From: Chloroflexota bacterium
GTDB taxonomy: Bacteria; Chloroflexota; UBA11872; UBA12225
NCBI GenBank assembly: GCA_016199265.1
Contig: JACQGX010000277.1
Span: forward strand, 1 to 37,463
Length of the DNA stretch: 37,463 nucleotides
Direction: 5' to 3'
The position numbers and the translations under genes are program-made. Of the stretch, positions 14,076 through 22,622 are shown in pieces (the stretch's first letter is position 1; the number at the start of each line of letters is the position of its first letter). The notes beneath the pieces were generated by a model that was given only the letters and a program-made list of their open reading frames with translations, ran no database searches and was not told the origin of the DNA.

Positions 14076-15371
14076 TCATTCGATCTCCTGCCTCCGCCCC
14101 TCCTCCACCAGCACCAACCCATCCTTGACCACCGTGTGTACCAGATTGGCCGCGAAGTAGTAGGGCAGGTAGCGGTAGCTCGGCGCATCCAAGATGAGCA
14201 GGTCGGCCCGCTTGCCGGGCTCCAGGCTGCCCACTTCATCGCCCAAACCGATGGCGTGCGCCGCGTTGATCGTCGTCGCCACCAGCGCTTCGGCCGGCGA
14301 AAGCCCCAGCCGCAGACATGCCAATCCAACGATCACCGGCATCGACAGAATCGGACACGTGCCGGGATTGAAGTCGGTCGCCAGCGCCACCGGCACTCCA
14401 GGCTCGATCATGCGCCGTGCCGGCGCGCCGTGTGGCTCGCCCAGAATGAAGCTCGCACCGGGGAGCAGCACCGCCACCGTGCCGGCGCGGGCCAGCGCCG
14501 CCATGTCCTCGTCGTTCGTGTGATCGAGATGGTCGGCGCTCGCCGCCTGCAGCTCAGCGGCGAGCTGTGCGCCACCGGTGCGGCCCTTCTGCTCGGCGTG
14601 CAGCTTTGGCACGAGCCCGTGCTTCTGTCCTGCCCCCAACACGCGCCGGCTTTGTTCGACGGTGAATATCCCCTGTTCGCAGAAGACGTCACAGTATCGC
14701 GCCAGGCCCTCGCTCGCCACCGTCGGGATGGTTTCCTCGCACACCAGCCGTACGTAGCCGTCGGCGTCGTCGCGGTACTCGGGAGGCACCGCGTGTGCCG
14801 CGAGCAACGTCCCCACCACCGTCTGCGGCGCCGTGTCGTGGAGCGCGCGCACCACTCGGAGCATCTTCAGCTCGTCGGCGGTAGAGAGCCCATAGCCGCT
14901 CTTCACCTCGACCGTCGTCGTCCCGTGGCGCAGCATGGCTTCCATCGTCTCCTGCGCGCGTGCTAGCAGGTCGCCGGCAGATGCCTCCCGCGTCGCCCGG
15001 ACGGTGCTCAGGATACCGCCGCCGGCCGCGAGGATCTCGAGATAGTCTGCCCCCTCCAGCCGGCGTACAAACTCGTCAACCCGATCGCCGGCAAATACCG
15101 CGTGCGTCTGCGCATCCACAAATCCCGGCAGCACCGCACGCCCCGAGGCGTCGATGATGCGGGCTTCTTCCGCGAGCATCACCGCCGCCCGCACCGTATC
15201 GGTCGGCCCAGCAGCCAAAATGAGCCCGTCCTCCCCAACCGCCACCGCCCCATCCTCAATCGCCGCCACCTCCCCCTGCTCACGCCCGCGCCGCGGCCCC
15301 GCTGGCCCGGCCAGCGCCACCAGCTCGTGCGCGTGCTCGATCTGCAGCGTTGCGACCACGCCGGCAGCCAC
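14076..15371 (-). CDS. hutI: Imidazolonepropionase with Gln in the HxH metal motif
   Basis: Cytoplasmic amidohydrolase that opens 4-imidazolone-5-propionate to N-formimidoyl-L-glutamate, the third step of histidine degradation. The 431-aa protein is full length and well conserved: FVRRLEGADYLEILAAGGGI, RHGTTTVEVKSGYGLS, LLAAHAVPPEY, DVFCEQGIFT, KLHAEQKGRTGGAQLA, LATDFNPGTCPILSMP and a C-terminal PGKRADLLILDAP. The usual metal-binding HxH (in VDxHTH) reads VDAQTH: residue 88 is Gln (codon CAG at 15108-15110) where His is expected, while His90 and the later His and Asp ligands remain. It sits between hutU and hutF on the same strand. The N-terminal ~15 residues are poorly conserved and the start is uncertain. 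Confidence 0.93.
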   Translation of the reverse strand: MAAGVVATLQIEHAHELVALAGPAGPRRGREQGEVAAIEDGAVAVGEDGLILAAGPTDTVRAAVMLAEEARIIDASGRAVLPGFVDAQTHAVFAGDRVDEFVRRLEGADYLEILAAGGGILSTVRATREASAGDLLARAQETMEAMLRHGTTTVEVKSGYGLSTADELKMLRVVRALHDTAPQTVVGTLLAAHAVPPEYRDDADGYVRLVCEETIPTVASEGLARYCDVFCEQGIFTVEQSRRVLGAGQKHGLVPKLHAEQKGRTGGAQLAAELQAASADHLDHTNDEDMAALARAGTVAVLLPGASFILGEPHGAPARRMIEPGVPVALATDFNPGTCPILSMPVIVGLACLRLGLSPAEALVATTINAAHAIGLGDEVGSLEPGKRADLLILDAPSYRYLPYYFAANLVHTVVKDGLVLVEEGRRQEIE

Positions 15372-15497
15372 ACGTACCCTCCACAGCGCTTCTCTTCCGA
15401 CTCCGTGCTCTCTCCCTTACTCCCTCAGCGTTGCTCTTCCGACCGCGCCGCTCGACGAACGATACGCTTTCCCACGTTCGAGTACTCAAAGACCTCT

Positions 15498-15522
15498 CCG
15501 TGTCTCTGTGTCTCCGTGGTGA
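15498..15522. repeat. Dispersed repeat at the 3' side of hutU
   Basis: The sequence ctctgtgtctccgtggtg and flanks, in the same orientation as a near copy at the 5' end of hutU (about 17190-17221). The 155-nt gap between hutI and hutU also holds two similar cttctcttccgac / ttgctcttccgac units (about 15390 and 15430) and no recognisable promoter. Confidence 0.65.
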
Positions 15523-15526
15523 ACCC

Positions 15527-17224
15527 TCAACCCTCCATCGGCCCCCCCAGCCCGTGCGCCCGGGCCATCTCGCGCGCCCGCTCGTAGCCGGAGTCGGCGT
15601 GGCGGATCACCCCCAGGCCGGGATCGGTGCGCAGCACGCGCGCCAGCTTGCGTTCCGCCGTCTCGCTGCCGTCGGCTACCACCACCATGCCGGCGTGCAA
15701 CGAGTACCCAATCCCAACGCCGCCGCCGTGATGGACGCTGACCCAACTCGCCCCCGCCGCCGTGTTCAGCAGCGCGTTCAAGATCGGCCAGTCGGCGATC
15801 GCGTCTGAGCCGTCGCGCATTCCTTCGGTTTCCCGGTATGGCGACGCGACCGACCCGGCGTCGAGGTGATCGCGCCCAATCACAATCGGTGCGGAGAGCT
15901 CGCCCTCCCGTACCAACCGGTTGAACTCCAGCCCCGCCTTGTCGCGCTCGCCGTACCCCAGCCAACAGATGCGCGCCGGCAACCCCTGAACTGGCACCCG
16001 CTTGGCCGCCAGACGCAGCCAGCGATGGAGCGATTCGTTCTCCGGGAACAGTCGCGCGACCGCCTCGTCTGTCCGCGCGATATCCTTCGGATCGCCCGAG
16101 AGCGCGACCCAGCGGAACGGCCCCTTGCCTTCGCAGAACAGCGGCCGGATGAACGCCGGCACAAAGCCGGGATAGCTGAACGCGACGTCGTGCGGCACCC
16201 CGCCCAACTCGCCCTGGGCGCGCAGGTTGTTCCCGTAGTCGAACACCACCGCGCCCCGACGCCGCCACTCGGCCATCGCCTCAAGGTGCCGCGCCATGCT
16301 GCTCCGCGACCGCCGGACGTACTCTGCCGGCCGTTCCCTTGCCAGCGCCCGCGCCTCGTCCACCGACATACCGGCCTCGACGTAGCTCAACGGATCGTGC
16401 GCGCTCGTCTGGTCGGTCACGACGTCGGGCCGAAGGCCGTCGCGCCGCAGAAGTTGTGGGTGCACTTCGGCCGCATTGCCGATCAGCCCGACGCTCAATG
16501 CCTCGCCGCCTTGCCGTGCCGCCTCGACCCAGCCGAGTGCCTCGTCGAGCGACTCCGTCGTGCGGTCGACGTAACGCATCTCCTGGCGGCGCCGTGCCCG
16601 CGGCGGATCGACCTCGATGCACAGCGCCACGCCTTCGTTCATCGTCACCGCCAGCGGCTGCGCGCCGCCCATGCCACCCAACCCCGCCGTCAGCACCAGC
16701 CGCCTCTTGAGCGAGCCGCCGAAATGCTGCCGCGCGCACGCGGCGAACGTCTCGTACGTCCCCTGCAAGATCCCCTGCGTCCCGATGTAGATCCAGCTTC
16801 CCGCCGTCATCTGGCCGTACATCGTCAGTCCGAGTGTCTCCAGCCGGTCGAACTCCTCCTGGGTGGCCCAGTGCGGCACCAGCAGCGCATTTGCGATCAA
16901 CACACGTGGCGCCTCCGGATGCGTGCGAAACACCGCCACCGGCTTGCCGCTCTGTACCAGCAGCGTCTCGTCATGCTCCAACCGCCGCAGCTCGCGCACG
17001 ATCGCGTCGAACGCCTCCCACGACCGCGCCGCGCGCCCGTGCCCGCCGTACACCACCAGGTTCTCGGGCCGTTCCGCTACCTCTGGATCGAGGTTGTTCA
17101 TCAGCATCCGCAGCGCCGCCTCCTGCTCCCACCCCTTGCACGTTTGCTCCACTCCCCGCGGCGCCCGCACCACCCGTACACCCTCCGCTGTCTCGCTGTG
17201 CCTCTGTGTCTCTGTGGTGAGCAT
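15527..17224 (-). CDS. hutU: Urocanate hydratase
   Basis: NAD-dependent urocanase, converting urocanate to 4-imidazolone-5-propionate. The 565-aa frame has the family landmarks: [60 protein letters not shown], the NAD-binding [39 protein letters not shown], and the conserved cysteine segment [15 protein letters not shown]. It starts 3 nt after the hutH stop codon, so it is co-transcribed and probably translationally coupled. The first ~15 residues ([15 protein letters not shown]) are the translation of a dispersed repeat. Homologues begin near VRAPRG, so a GTG at residue 16 or 18 may be the ancestral start. It otherwise looks intact. Confidence 0.96.
   Translation of the reverse strand: MLTTETQRHSETAEGVRVVRAPRGVEQTCKGWEQEAALRMLMNNLDPEVAERPENLVVYGGHGRAARSWEAFDAIVRELRRLEHDETLLVQSGKPVAVFRTHPEAPRVLIANALLVPHWATQEEFDRLETLGLTMYGQMTAGSWIYIGTQGILQGTYETFAACARQHFGGSLKRRLVLTAGLGGMGGAQPLAVTMNEGVALCIEVDPPRARRRQEMRYVDRTTESLDEALGWVEAARQGGEALSVGLIGNAAEVHPQLLRRDGLRPDVVTDQTSAHDPLSYVEAGMSVDEARALARERPAEYVRRSRSSMARHLEAMAEWRRRGAVVFDYGNNLRAQGELGGVPHDVAFSYPGFVPAFIRPLFCEGKGPFRWVALSGDPKDIARTDEAVARLFPENESLHRWLRLAAKRVPVQGLPARICWLGYGERDKAGLEFNRLVREGELSAPIVIGRDHLDAGSVASPYRETEGMRDGSDAIADWPILNALLNTAAGASWVSVHHGGGVGIGYSLHAGMVVVADGSETAERKLARVLRTDPGLGVIRHADSGYERAREMARAHGLGGPMEG
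17186..17221. repeat. Dispersed repeat overlapping the hutU start
   Basis: A copy of the gcctctgtgtctctgtggtga repeat family that, read on the minus strand, supplies the start codon region and first residues of hutU. It is a direct repeat of the element at 15498-15522. Confidence 0.65.
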
Positions 17225-17227
17225 GCT

Positions 17228-18763
17228 TCACTCCAGCGGCCCCGTCACACCTTCCGCCGCGGCCAGAAGAGTTCCACTTCGCACCAGCGCCTCCGCCGCT
17301 GCCAGGTCCGGCGCCAGGTACCGGTCGGGCCCGGGACCGGGGATGCGCGCGCGGATCACATTCTGCACCACCCCCGTCGTCACCGCCGGCGCGAGCGGCG
17401 CACGCAGATCGAGCCCGTGCGCCGCGCACATCGCCTCGATCGCCACCACCCGGCCGGTGTTGTCCAGCACCTGGCGCAGCTTGGCCGCGGCGTTCCACCC
17501 CATCGACACGTGATCCTCCTGCATCCCCGACGTAGGAATCGACTCGACGCTCGATGGAAACGACAGCCGGCGGTTCTCCGCCACGAGCGCCGCCGCCGTG
17601 TACTGCGCCACCATCAGACCCGAGTTCACGCCGGGCTCGGGGGTCAGGAATGCCGGCAGTCCCCGCGACCGTTGGTCGTCGAGCAGGCGGTCGATCCGGC
17701 GCTCGGCGATCGACGCCACCTCGGCGGCCGCGATCGCCAGGAAGTCGGCCGCGAACGCCAGCGGCTCGCCGTGGAAGTTGCCGTTCGACTCGACGCGGCC
17801 GTCGGGCAGCACCACCGGGTTATCTATGGCGGCGGTGAGCTCGCGCGTGGCGACCTGTATCGCAAACTCGAGCACGTCGCGCGCCGCACCCGCCACCTGG
17901 GGATGGCAGCGCAGCGAGTACGCGTCCTGCACCGCGTGCTGCGACTCCCGGTGCGAGGCGACGATCGGCGAATCGGCGAGCATGCGCATCACGTTGGCCG
18001 CGCTCTTCGCCTGGCCCGGCTGCGGCCGGAGCGCCTGCAGGTCGGGCGTAAACGGCCGGTCGGTGCCCAGTAACGCTTCGACGCTCAACGCCGCCGCGAT
18101 GTCGGCCGTTCGGAACAGCGCCAGTGCGTCGACGCACGCCAGCACGAGCATGCCAAGCATGCCGTCGGTGCCGTTCAGGAGCGCCAACCCTTCTTTCGCC
18201 TGCAGCCCCAGCGGCTCGATCCCTGCCTCACGCAGCGCGGCCGCCGCCTCGACACGTTCGCCAGTATCGCCGAGCACCCAGCCTTCGCCGACCAGGCAAA
18301 GCGCAACGTGCGCCAGCGGCGCCAGATCGCCGCTGGCCCCCAGCGAGCCATACCGCGGAACGAACGGCGTGATGCCGGCATTGAGCAACGCAAGCAGCGC
18401 CTCGGCCACGGCCGGCCGCGCCCCGCAGTACCCCTTGGCCAGTATGTTGGCGCGGCAGAGCATCATCGCCCGGACGGCTTCGCGCGCCACCGGGGGCCCC
18501 ATCCCGGCGCCGTGCGAGCGCAAGAGCGCGTACTGAAGCTCGACCGCCGCCTCCGGCGGAATGTGCGTCGTCGCCAGCGCGCCAACCCCCGTGGTGATGC
18601 CGTACACATTCCGGTCGCGCGCCACCACCTCGTCGACGAACGCCCGGCTGCGCAGCATTCGCTCGCGTGCTTCGGGCGCAAGCTCCACCCGAGCGCCATC
18701 GCGGGCAACCGCGACCACGTCACCGAACGTCAGCTCATCACGCCCAAGAAGCACGGCCGCCAC
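17228..18763 (-). CDS. hutH: Histidine ammonia-lyase
   Basis: First enzyme of histidine degradation, producing urocanate and ammonia. The 511-aa protein is full length. Its Ala-Ser-Gly triad (residues 143-145, in GSLGASGDLAPLAH) forms the MIO electrophile. Other family motifs are YGITTGVGALA, LLRSHGAGMGPP, QDAYSLRCHPQVAG, DNPVVLPDGRVESNGNFHGE and SGMQEDHVSMG. The start is a GTG at 18763 with AAAAGAGA upstream as a weak ribosome site. It is the promoter-proximal gene of the minus-strand hut run and is followed by hutU after 3 nt. No Hut repressor or transporter is present in the window. Confidence 0.97.
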   Translation of the reverse strand: MAAVLLGRDELTFGDVVAVARDGARVELAPEARERMLRSRAFVDEVVARDRNVYGITTGVGALATTHIPPEAAVELQYALLRSHGAGMGPPVAREAVRAMMLCRANILAKGYCGARPAVAEALLALLNAGITPFVPRYGSLGASGDLAPLAHVALCLVGEGWVLGDTGERVEAAAALREAGIEPLGLQAKEGLALLNGTDGMLGMLVLACVDALALFRTADIAAALSVEALLGTDRPFTPDLQALRPQPGQAKSAANVMRMLADSPIVASHRESQHAVQDAYSLRCHPQVAGAARDVLEFAIQVATRELTAAIDNPVVLPDGRVESNGNFHGEPLAFAADFLAIAAAEVASIAERRIDRLLDDQRSRGLPAFLTPEPGVNSGLMVAQYTAAALVAENRRLSFPSSVESIPTSGMQEDHVSMGWNAAAKLRQVLDNTGRVVAIEAMCAAHGLDLRAPLAPAVTTGVVQNVIRARIPGPGPDRYLAPDLAAAEALVRSGTLLAAAEGVTGPLE

Positions 18764-18929
18764 AGCGACGATCTCTTTTGCACAAACCGCGCCTGAGCTC
18801 TTGATGCCGCGTTCACGGACTAACCGTGTCCTTCTGGTTGTCTTCCTTTGGATGCCACCTGGCTGCGAACTGGTGCATCAGTGTGCGAAGTGTGAGCTAC
18901 AATGCGGATAGTGAGGCACTTGACGGAGT

Positions 18930-19175
18930 ATGGGCACACTTGTCAGCACACGTGGCCAAATAACAATCGACCGCGAAGCGCGCCGGGCACTCTCGATCGA
19001 GCCCGGAATGGTCGCTGTGCAGGTCGTAGCCGGTGATCACCTGGAGGTGTATTTTGTGCCGGCACGTCACCGGCGCTCGCTTTTTGGGTCGTTGCCCCCG
19101 CGAGAGCCGCAGGTCCCGGTGAGTTGGGATGAGATCGAAGAGCGAGCGGCTCGGTCGATTGCCGCCGAGGCGTAG
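18930..19175 (+). CDS. AbrB/SpoVT-family antitoxin
   Basis: An 81-aa protein with the swapped-hairpin AbrB fold at residues 3-45 (LVSTRGQITIDREARRALSI, EPGMVAVQVVAGDHLEVYFV) and an acidic, helical C-terminal tail (WDEIEERAARS) that would contact the toxin. It is followed after 8 nt by a PIN-domain gene, giving a VapB-type antitoxin/toxin pair. A possible -10 (TACAAT, 18898-18903) lies 26 nt before the ATG, without a clear -35. Expected to autoregulate the pair. Confidence 0.82.
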   Translation: MGTLVSTRGQITIDREARRALSIEPGMVAVQVVAGDHLEVYFVPARHRRSLFGSLPPREPQVPVSWDEIEERAARSIAAEA

Positions 19176-19183
19176 GTATCCTT

Positions 19184-19648
19184 GTGCCTGAGCCACTGCG
19201 CTTGCTGGACGCGAGCGTCATCGTCCGCTATTTGACCAACGACATACCGGAGCTTGCCCAGCAGGCCCGCCACTCGATCGATTCCGATCTGCCTCTTGGG
19301 ATCACGACTGTGGCTCTACTGGAGGCGGCCCACGTGCTCCGTAGTCCGCCCTATAGTCATTCGCGCGAGGCGGTCGTGGATGCGCTGGTGAACCTGATTC
19401 GGCGGGAGAACGTGCACGGAGTCGGGGTCGATACCGCTGAAGCGGCCGCAGCGCTCCTGCTGTGCCGGGCGTCGGCCACGGTCAGTTTCGGCGATGCGTT
19501 GATTGCAGCAACTGGCCGCTCCGCAGGGATATACGAAGCCTATTCATTTGATGCCCGCTTCGGGCGTTCCGGTGTGCGCGTCGTCCCAATTCCTGAAACA
19601 CCTCAGCCGGAAGAACTCCACCAGGGGGAGGAGAGACGCACACCATGA
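19184..19648 (+). CDS. vapC: VapC-like PIN-domain ribonuclease toxin
   Basis: A 154-aa PIN protein. The metal-binding acidic residues are visible as Asp9 (RLLDASVIVRYL), Glu47 (ALLEAAHVL), Asp104 (SFGDALIAA) and Asp123 (SFDARF). The GTG start at 19184 gives the normal short N-terminus. Its last four bases (ATGA) overlap the ATG of the downstream peptidase gene, so the toxin message is translationally coupled to a metabolic gene, which is unusual for a TA pair. The C-terminal ~15 residues (PETPQPEELHQGEERRTP) extend past the fold and overlap the ribosome-binding region (GGGGGAG) of the next gene. Confidence 0.86.
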   Translation: MPEPLRLLDASVIVRYLTNDIPELAQQARHSIDSDLPLGITTVALLEAAHVLRSPPYSHSREAVVDALVNLIRRENVHGVGVDTAEAAAALLLCRASATVSFGDALIAATGRSAGIYEAYSFDARFGRSGVRVVPIPETPQPEELHQGEERRTP

Positions 19649-20964
19649 GCATGGAACAGGCCGCAGCACGGGCCGAGGCGCTGGGCGAGCGGGCGCTGCA
19701 GTTGGCACAAGCGTTGGTACGCGCCAATACGGTGAACCGGCACAGCGGCGATGCGCGGCCGGGGAACGAGGCCAACGGGCAGCGCATCCTGGCGCCGCTG
19801 CTGAAGGAACTCGGGGCAGAGATCGAGCTGTTCGACTGCCCGCCGGACATCTACTCGCGCATGGGCGTCCTCGGCCCGCGCGACCGGGACTTTTCCGACC
19901 GGCCGAACCTGCTGGCCGAGATCGACTACGGCGCGGGCGGCCCGACGATCGTGCTGCAGGGGCACATGGATACGGTCGGCGTCGAGGGCATGACACTCGA
20001 CGATCCGTTCTTAGGGGACATCCGCGACGGCAAGCTATGGGGGCGCGGCAGCAGCGACATGAAAGGCGGCCTGACCGCGGCAATCACAGCCCTCCAGGCG
20101 CTGCACGACTTCCGGCGCGAGCTGCGCGGGCACGTGCTTTTTGCCAGCGTTGTCGAGGAAGAGAGCAACGGCAGCGGCGCGGGGGCGCTGGCGTGGATCG
20201 AGCGGAAGAGACAAGGGTCAGGGGCCAAGGGCGGAGGCGAAAAGCCGCTTCTGGCCGATCTGGCGATCTGTACCGATGGCTCTGGGCCAGAGATCTGGCG
20301 CGGGTACGGTGGCGTGCTGACGGTCGACGTCCACGTCGACGGAAAGAGCGGGCACCCGGCGCGGCCGGGCAGCGTGAGCGCGATCGAGAAGGCGCTGGTG
20401 GTCAAGGAAGCAATCGATCGATACCGGGCCGAGCGGGAAGGCTTGGGGTCGGGGCGCAACGTCAACCTCGGTCTGTTCCGCGGCGGCACGCACCCGGCGG
20501 TCGTCGCGGGATCGGCCGTGATGAGCCTCAACATGAGCTATCCGGCGGCCGACGCTTTCGCGGCCGAGGCAGCCGGTCACGGATTTGGCAACGCGCCTGG
20601 GCGTGAGCGGTTCGAAGCGTTGATCCGGGAGCGGTGCGCCGCCGACGAATGGCTGAGCGCGCATCCGCCCCGAATCGACTGGATCAAAGACCTGATTCCG
20701 TTCGAGCTGCCCGAATCGCACCCGCTGGTGCAGGACCTGGCGGCCGCGCACCGGCGCGTTTTGGGCCAGGAGTCGAACATCGCCGTCAATCCGGCGTGGA
20801 GCGACGCGTGCTACCTGCCGCGCTTCGCCGGCGTACCGGCGGTCGTCTACGGCGCCGGCGTGCCGGGACAGGCGCACACCGCGGGCGAGTACAACGAGAC
20901 GTGGCGCATCGTCGACTGCGCCCGCGTACTCGCCGGCTTCCTCTATGAGCGCCTCCGGGCATGA
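19645..20964 (+). CDS. M20-family peptidase/deacylase (ArgE/DapE type)
   Basis: A 439-aa di-zinc amidohydrolase related to ArgE/DapE and acetylornithine deacetylase. Metal and catalytic motifs are VLQGHMDTV (His), GRGSSDMKGGL (Asp), ASVVEEESNGSG (Glu pair), ICTDGSGPEI (Asp) and GQAHTAGEYN (His). The satellite domain contains HVDGKSGHPARPGS. A strong ribosome site (AGGGGGAGGAG) precedes ATG 19645, which overlaps the stop of the upstream vapC. Residues about 190-200 (ERKRQGSGAKGGGEK) look like a low-complexity insertion. Substrate specificity cannot be read from the sequence. It is distinct from the M20 protein in the hut cluster. Confidence 0.9.
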   Translation: MSMEQAAARAEALGERALQLAQALVRANTVNRHSGDARPGNEANGQRILAPLLKELGAEIELFDCPPDIYSRMGVLGPRDRDFSDRPNLLAEIDYGAGGPTIVLQGHMDTVGVEGMTLDDPFLGDIRDGKLWGRGSSDMKGGLTAAITALQALHDFRRELRGHVLFASVVEEESNGSGAGALAWIERKRQGSGAKGGGEKPLLADLAICTDGSGPEIWRGYGGVLTVDVHVDGKSGHPARPGSVSAIEKALVVKEAIDRYRAEREGLGSGRNVNLGLFRGGTHPAVVAGSAVMSLNMSYPAADAFAAEAAGHGFGNAPGRERFEALIRERCAADEWLSAHPPRIDWIKDLIPFELPESHPLVQDLAAAHRRVLGQESNIAVNPAWSDACYLPRFAGVPAVVYGAGVPGQAHTAGEYNETWRIVDCARVLAGFLYERLRA

Positions 20965-21009
20965 TGATGGCTTGTGCCACGTGGCAAAGTGGTGGATAAG
21001 GAGGTTGCT

Positions 21010-21501
21010 ATGGCACTCGATGCAAAAGCGAAGGAAACCGCGCTCCGGCAGTTCACCACCGGCCTCTACGTCGTCGGCTCGAAAGGTCACGGTGACGCAA
21101 TCAATGGCATGACCGCTAACTGGGTGGCGCAGGTGTCGTTCCACCCGCCGCTCGTCGCGGTGGCCGTCGAGCAGGACGCGCACACGTGCCGGCTGATCGA
21201 CGAGGGTCGGGTGTTCTCGGTCAACGTCATACGGGCCGACGAGGCGGCCGAAGACATCGTCGGGAAGTTCGTTAAGCCGGCGAGGCGCGCCGGCAACAAG
21301 CTCGAGGACGAGGAGTTCACCACCGGCGAAACTGGCGCGCCGCTGCTCGCGCGGGCGCTCTCGTGGGTCGAATGCCGGGTAGTGGCGCAGCACCAGACCG
21401 GCGATCACATCCTGTACGTCGGCGAGGTCGTCGGCGCCGACGTCAACCGCGAAGGCGAGCCACTCGTCCTCGCCCAGCTCGGCTGGCACTACGGCGGTTA
21501 G
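21010..21501 (+). CDS. Flavin reductase-like FMN-binding protein
   Basis: Flavin-reductase-domain protein (split-barrel, FMN-binding), about 163 aa from ATG 21010. That ATG is chosen because a strong Shine-Dalgarno (AAGGAGG) lies 5 nt upstream and family similarity starts just after it (LRQFTTGLYVVGSKGHGDAI). Further motifs are NGMTANWVAQVSFHPPLVAV, RLIDEGRVFSVNVI and the C-terminal VVAQHQTGDHILYVGEV. Members reduce flavins for partner monooxygenases or act as stand-alone reductases; no partner is visible here. The frame is open further upstream to 20974, but without a ribosome site. Confidence 0.88.
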   Translation: MALDAKAKETALRQFTTGLYVVGSKGHGDAINGMTANWVAQVSFHPPLVAVAVEQDAHTCRLIDEGRVFSVNVIRADEAAEDIVGKFVKPARRAGNKLEDEEFTTGETGAPLLARALSWVECRVVAQHQTGDHILYVGEVVGADVNREGEPLVLAQLGWHYGG

Positions 21502-21558
21502 CCTTGCGAGACCACTACGAGACCACTAACCGGGCGCACAGCCAAGGACGAACGACAA

Positions 21559-21885
21559 ATGACCAGCAGTCCGCCACCGACCACGCAAGACTCAACCCAG
21601 GGCACGGCGCCACCGGTGTTCCCCTTTGCGCTGTCGATCGACGTAACGCCGGCGCACGTCGAGCTCGGCGTCGACCCGCAACAGCGCGAGCTTGGTCCGC
21701 TCTGGCTGGCACTCGAAGAAGCTGGCTACGAAGTAGTAGCGCTCCTGCTCACACGGGCTCGGCTGAAAAAGGGCGAGCAGACGGCGTGGTATCAGCTTGA
21801 CGAAAACGGGTACCAGTTGATGGCGGCGGGATTGCGCGGCGAGCCGATCCAGCCGTGCCGGGTAACACTGACGCTGATAGACTGA
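21559..21885 (+). CDS. Hypothetical protein, 108 aa
   Basis: Not recognised. It has a Pro/Thr-rich N-terminus (residues 1-20), then a compact region (FPFALSIDVTPAHVELGVD, LGPLWLALEEAGYEVVALLL, GEQTAWYQLDENGYQLMAAG) that looks like a small alpha/beta domain. No signal peptide or transmembrane segment is seen. The codon pattern resembles its neighbours and no competing frame is convincing. An 11-nt tandem duplication (cgagaccacta twice, about 21507-21528) lies just upstream. The start is uncertain. Confidence 0.5.
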   Translation: MTSSPPPTTQDSTQGTAPPVFPFALSIDVTPAHVELGVDPQQRELGPLWLALEEAGYEVVALLLTRARLKKGEQTAWYQLDENGYQLMAAGLRGEPIQPCRVTLTLID

Positions 21886-22041
21886 CTCCCTTACCCGGAG
21901 TGGCCCAGGCACCGGCGCAGACGCTGTTGCCGCTCGAGATCGCCGTTTGCCGACGGGGAACCCCCCTACTCGGCGAGTAACGCAAGTATCGACTCCCCGA
22001 GGCCGAGGGCCAGGGTGAGAGTAGCGCGTTCTCCGTCTGAC

Positions 22042-22073
22042 GCCTCACCCCGACCCTCTCCCACAGGGGAAGG
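22042..22073. repeat. Family A repeat copy
   Basis: Inverse-orientation copy: cctcaccccgaccctctccc followed by acaggggaaggg. It lies between the convergent hypothetical gene and the cupin gene. The rest of 21886-22082 has no recognisable gene. Confidence 0.65.
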
Positions 22074-22082
22074 GAGGCGCCG

Positions 22083-22514
22083 CTAACTCCGGACAGGTGT
22101 ATGCGGTGCCGGGCCCATGGCCGGCTCACCCATCCAGGTGGGGTTGGTCACACCCGGGCGGCTCGGGAGGCGGCTACCCTGCGCATCGTAGTGCGTGTGC
22201 GTCGGTGGGCGATGGGGCGTGACGGTCAGGAAGTAGACCGCCGGTTGATCGCCGGCGCAGCTCACCCGGTGCTTCTCGTGCGGGTAGGCGACAACCGCCT
22301 GACCGGCGGTGGCGACGAATGTCTCGTCTTCGATCTCGAACTTCACCGCCCCTTCGAGCACGACCCACGTCTCGAGGGCATCCGACTCCTCGTGACTGTG
22401 GAAGTTGCCGGCCGGCTTGCCGGGCTCGACTCGGATAAAGCGCGCGCGAACTTCGGGCACGGCGACAACGGTACCCATCGGGTCGTCACGCCAATCGAAC
22501 GTTCTGGCAGGCAT
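22083..22514 (-). CDS. Cupin-domain protein
   Basis: A 143-aa single-domain cupin. Motif 1 is NFHSHEESDALETWVVLEG, with HxH and a Glu as probable metal ligands. Motif 2 is GQAVVAYPHEKHRVSC, with the fourth ligand His. This suggests a metal-binding small-molecule enzyme or sensor, but the substrate is not deducible. It has the same orientation as the Gfo/Idh/MocA gene 105 nt upstream, with a repeat between them, and may be co-expressed with it. AAGGAG lies about 13 nt before the ATG, rather far for a ribosome site. The C-terminal tail (residues ~105-143) is Pro-rich and outside the fold. Confidence 0.82.
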   Translation of the reverse strand: MPARTFDWRDDPMGTVVAVPEVRARFIRVEPGKPAGNFHSHEESDALETWVVLEGAVKFEIEDETFVATAGQAVVAYPHEKHRVSCAGDQPAVYFLTVTPHRPPTHTHYDAQGSRLPSRPGVTNPTWMGEPAMGPAPHTPVRS

Positions 22515-22557
22515 GGTTGGCTCTTTCTCCTTGGTGTCGTATTTCGTCTCGCATGCG

Positions 22558-22622
22558 CAGACGAACGACGAAGAACGAACAGGTGGTCTGCGGGGTAGCC
22601 CTTCGTCGTTCGTCGTTCGTTA
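22558..22622. repeat. Inverted repeat of acgaacgacgaa / ttcgtcgttcgt
   Basis: The left arm (acgaacgacgaagaacgaac) and right arm (ttcgtcgttcgtcgttcgtt) are imperfectly complementary and separated by about 24 nt. It lies in the gap between the cupin and oxidoreductase genes and reaches the 3' end of the latter. Confidence 0.6.

Noticed and set aside
15866-18073. 735-codon plus-strand frame across hutU and hutH
   Set aside because: Arg/His/Pro-rich translation antisense to two well-conserved enzymes; shadow.
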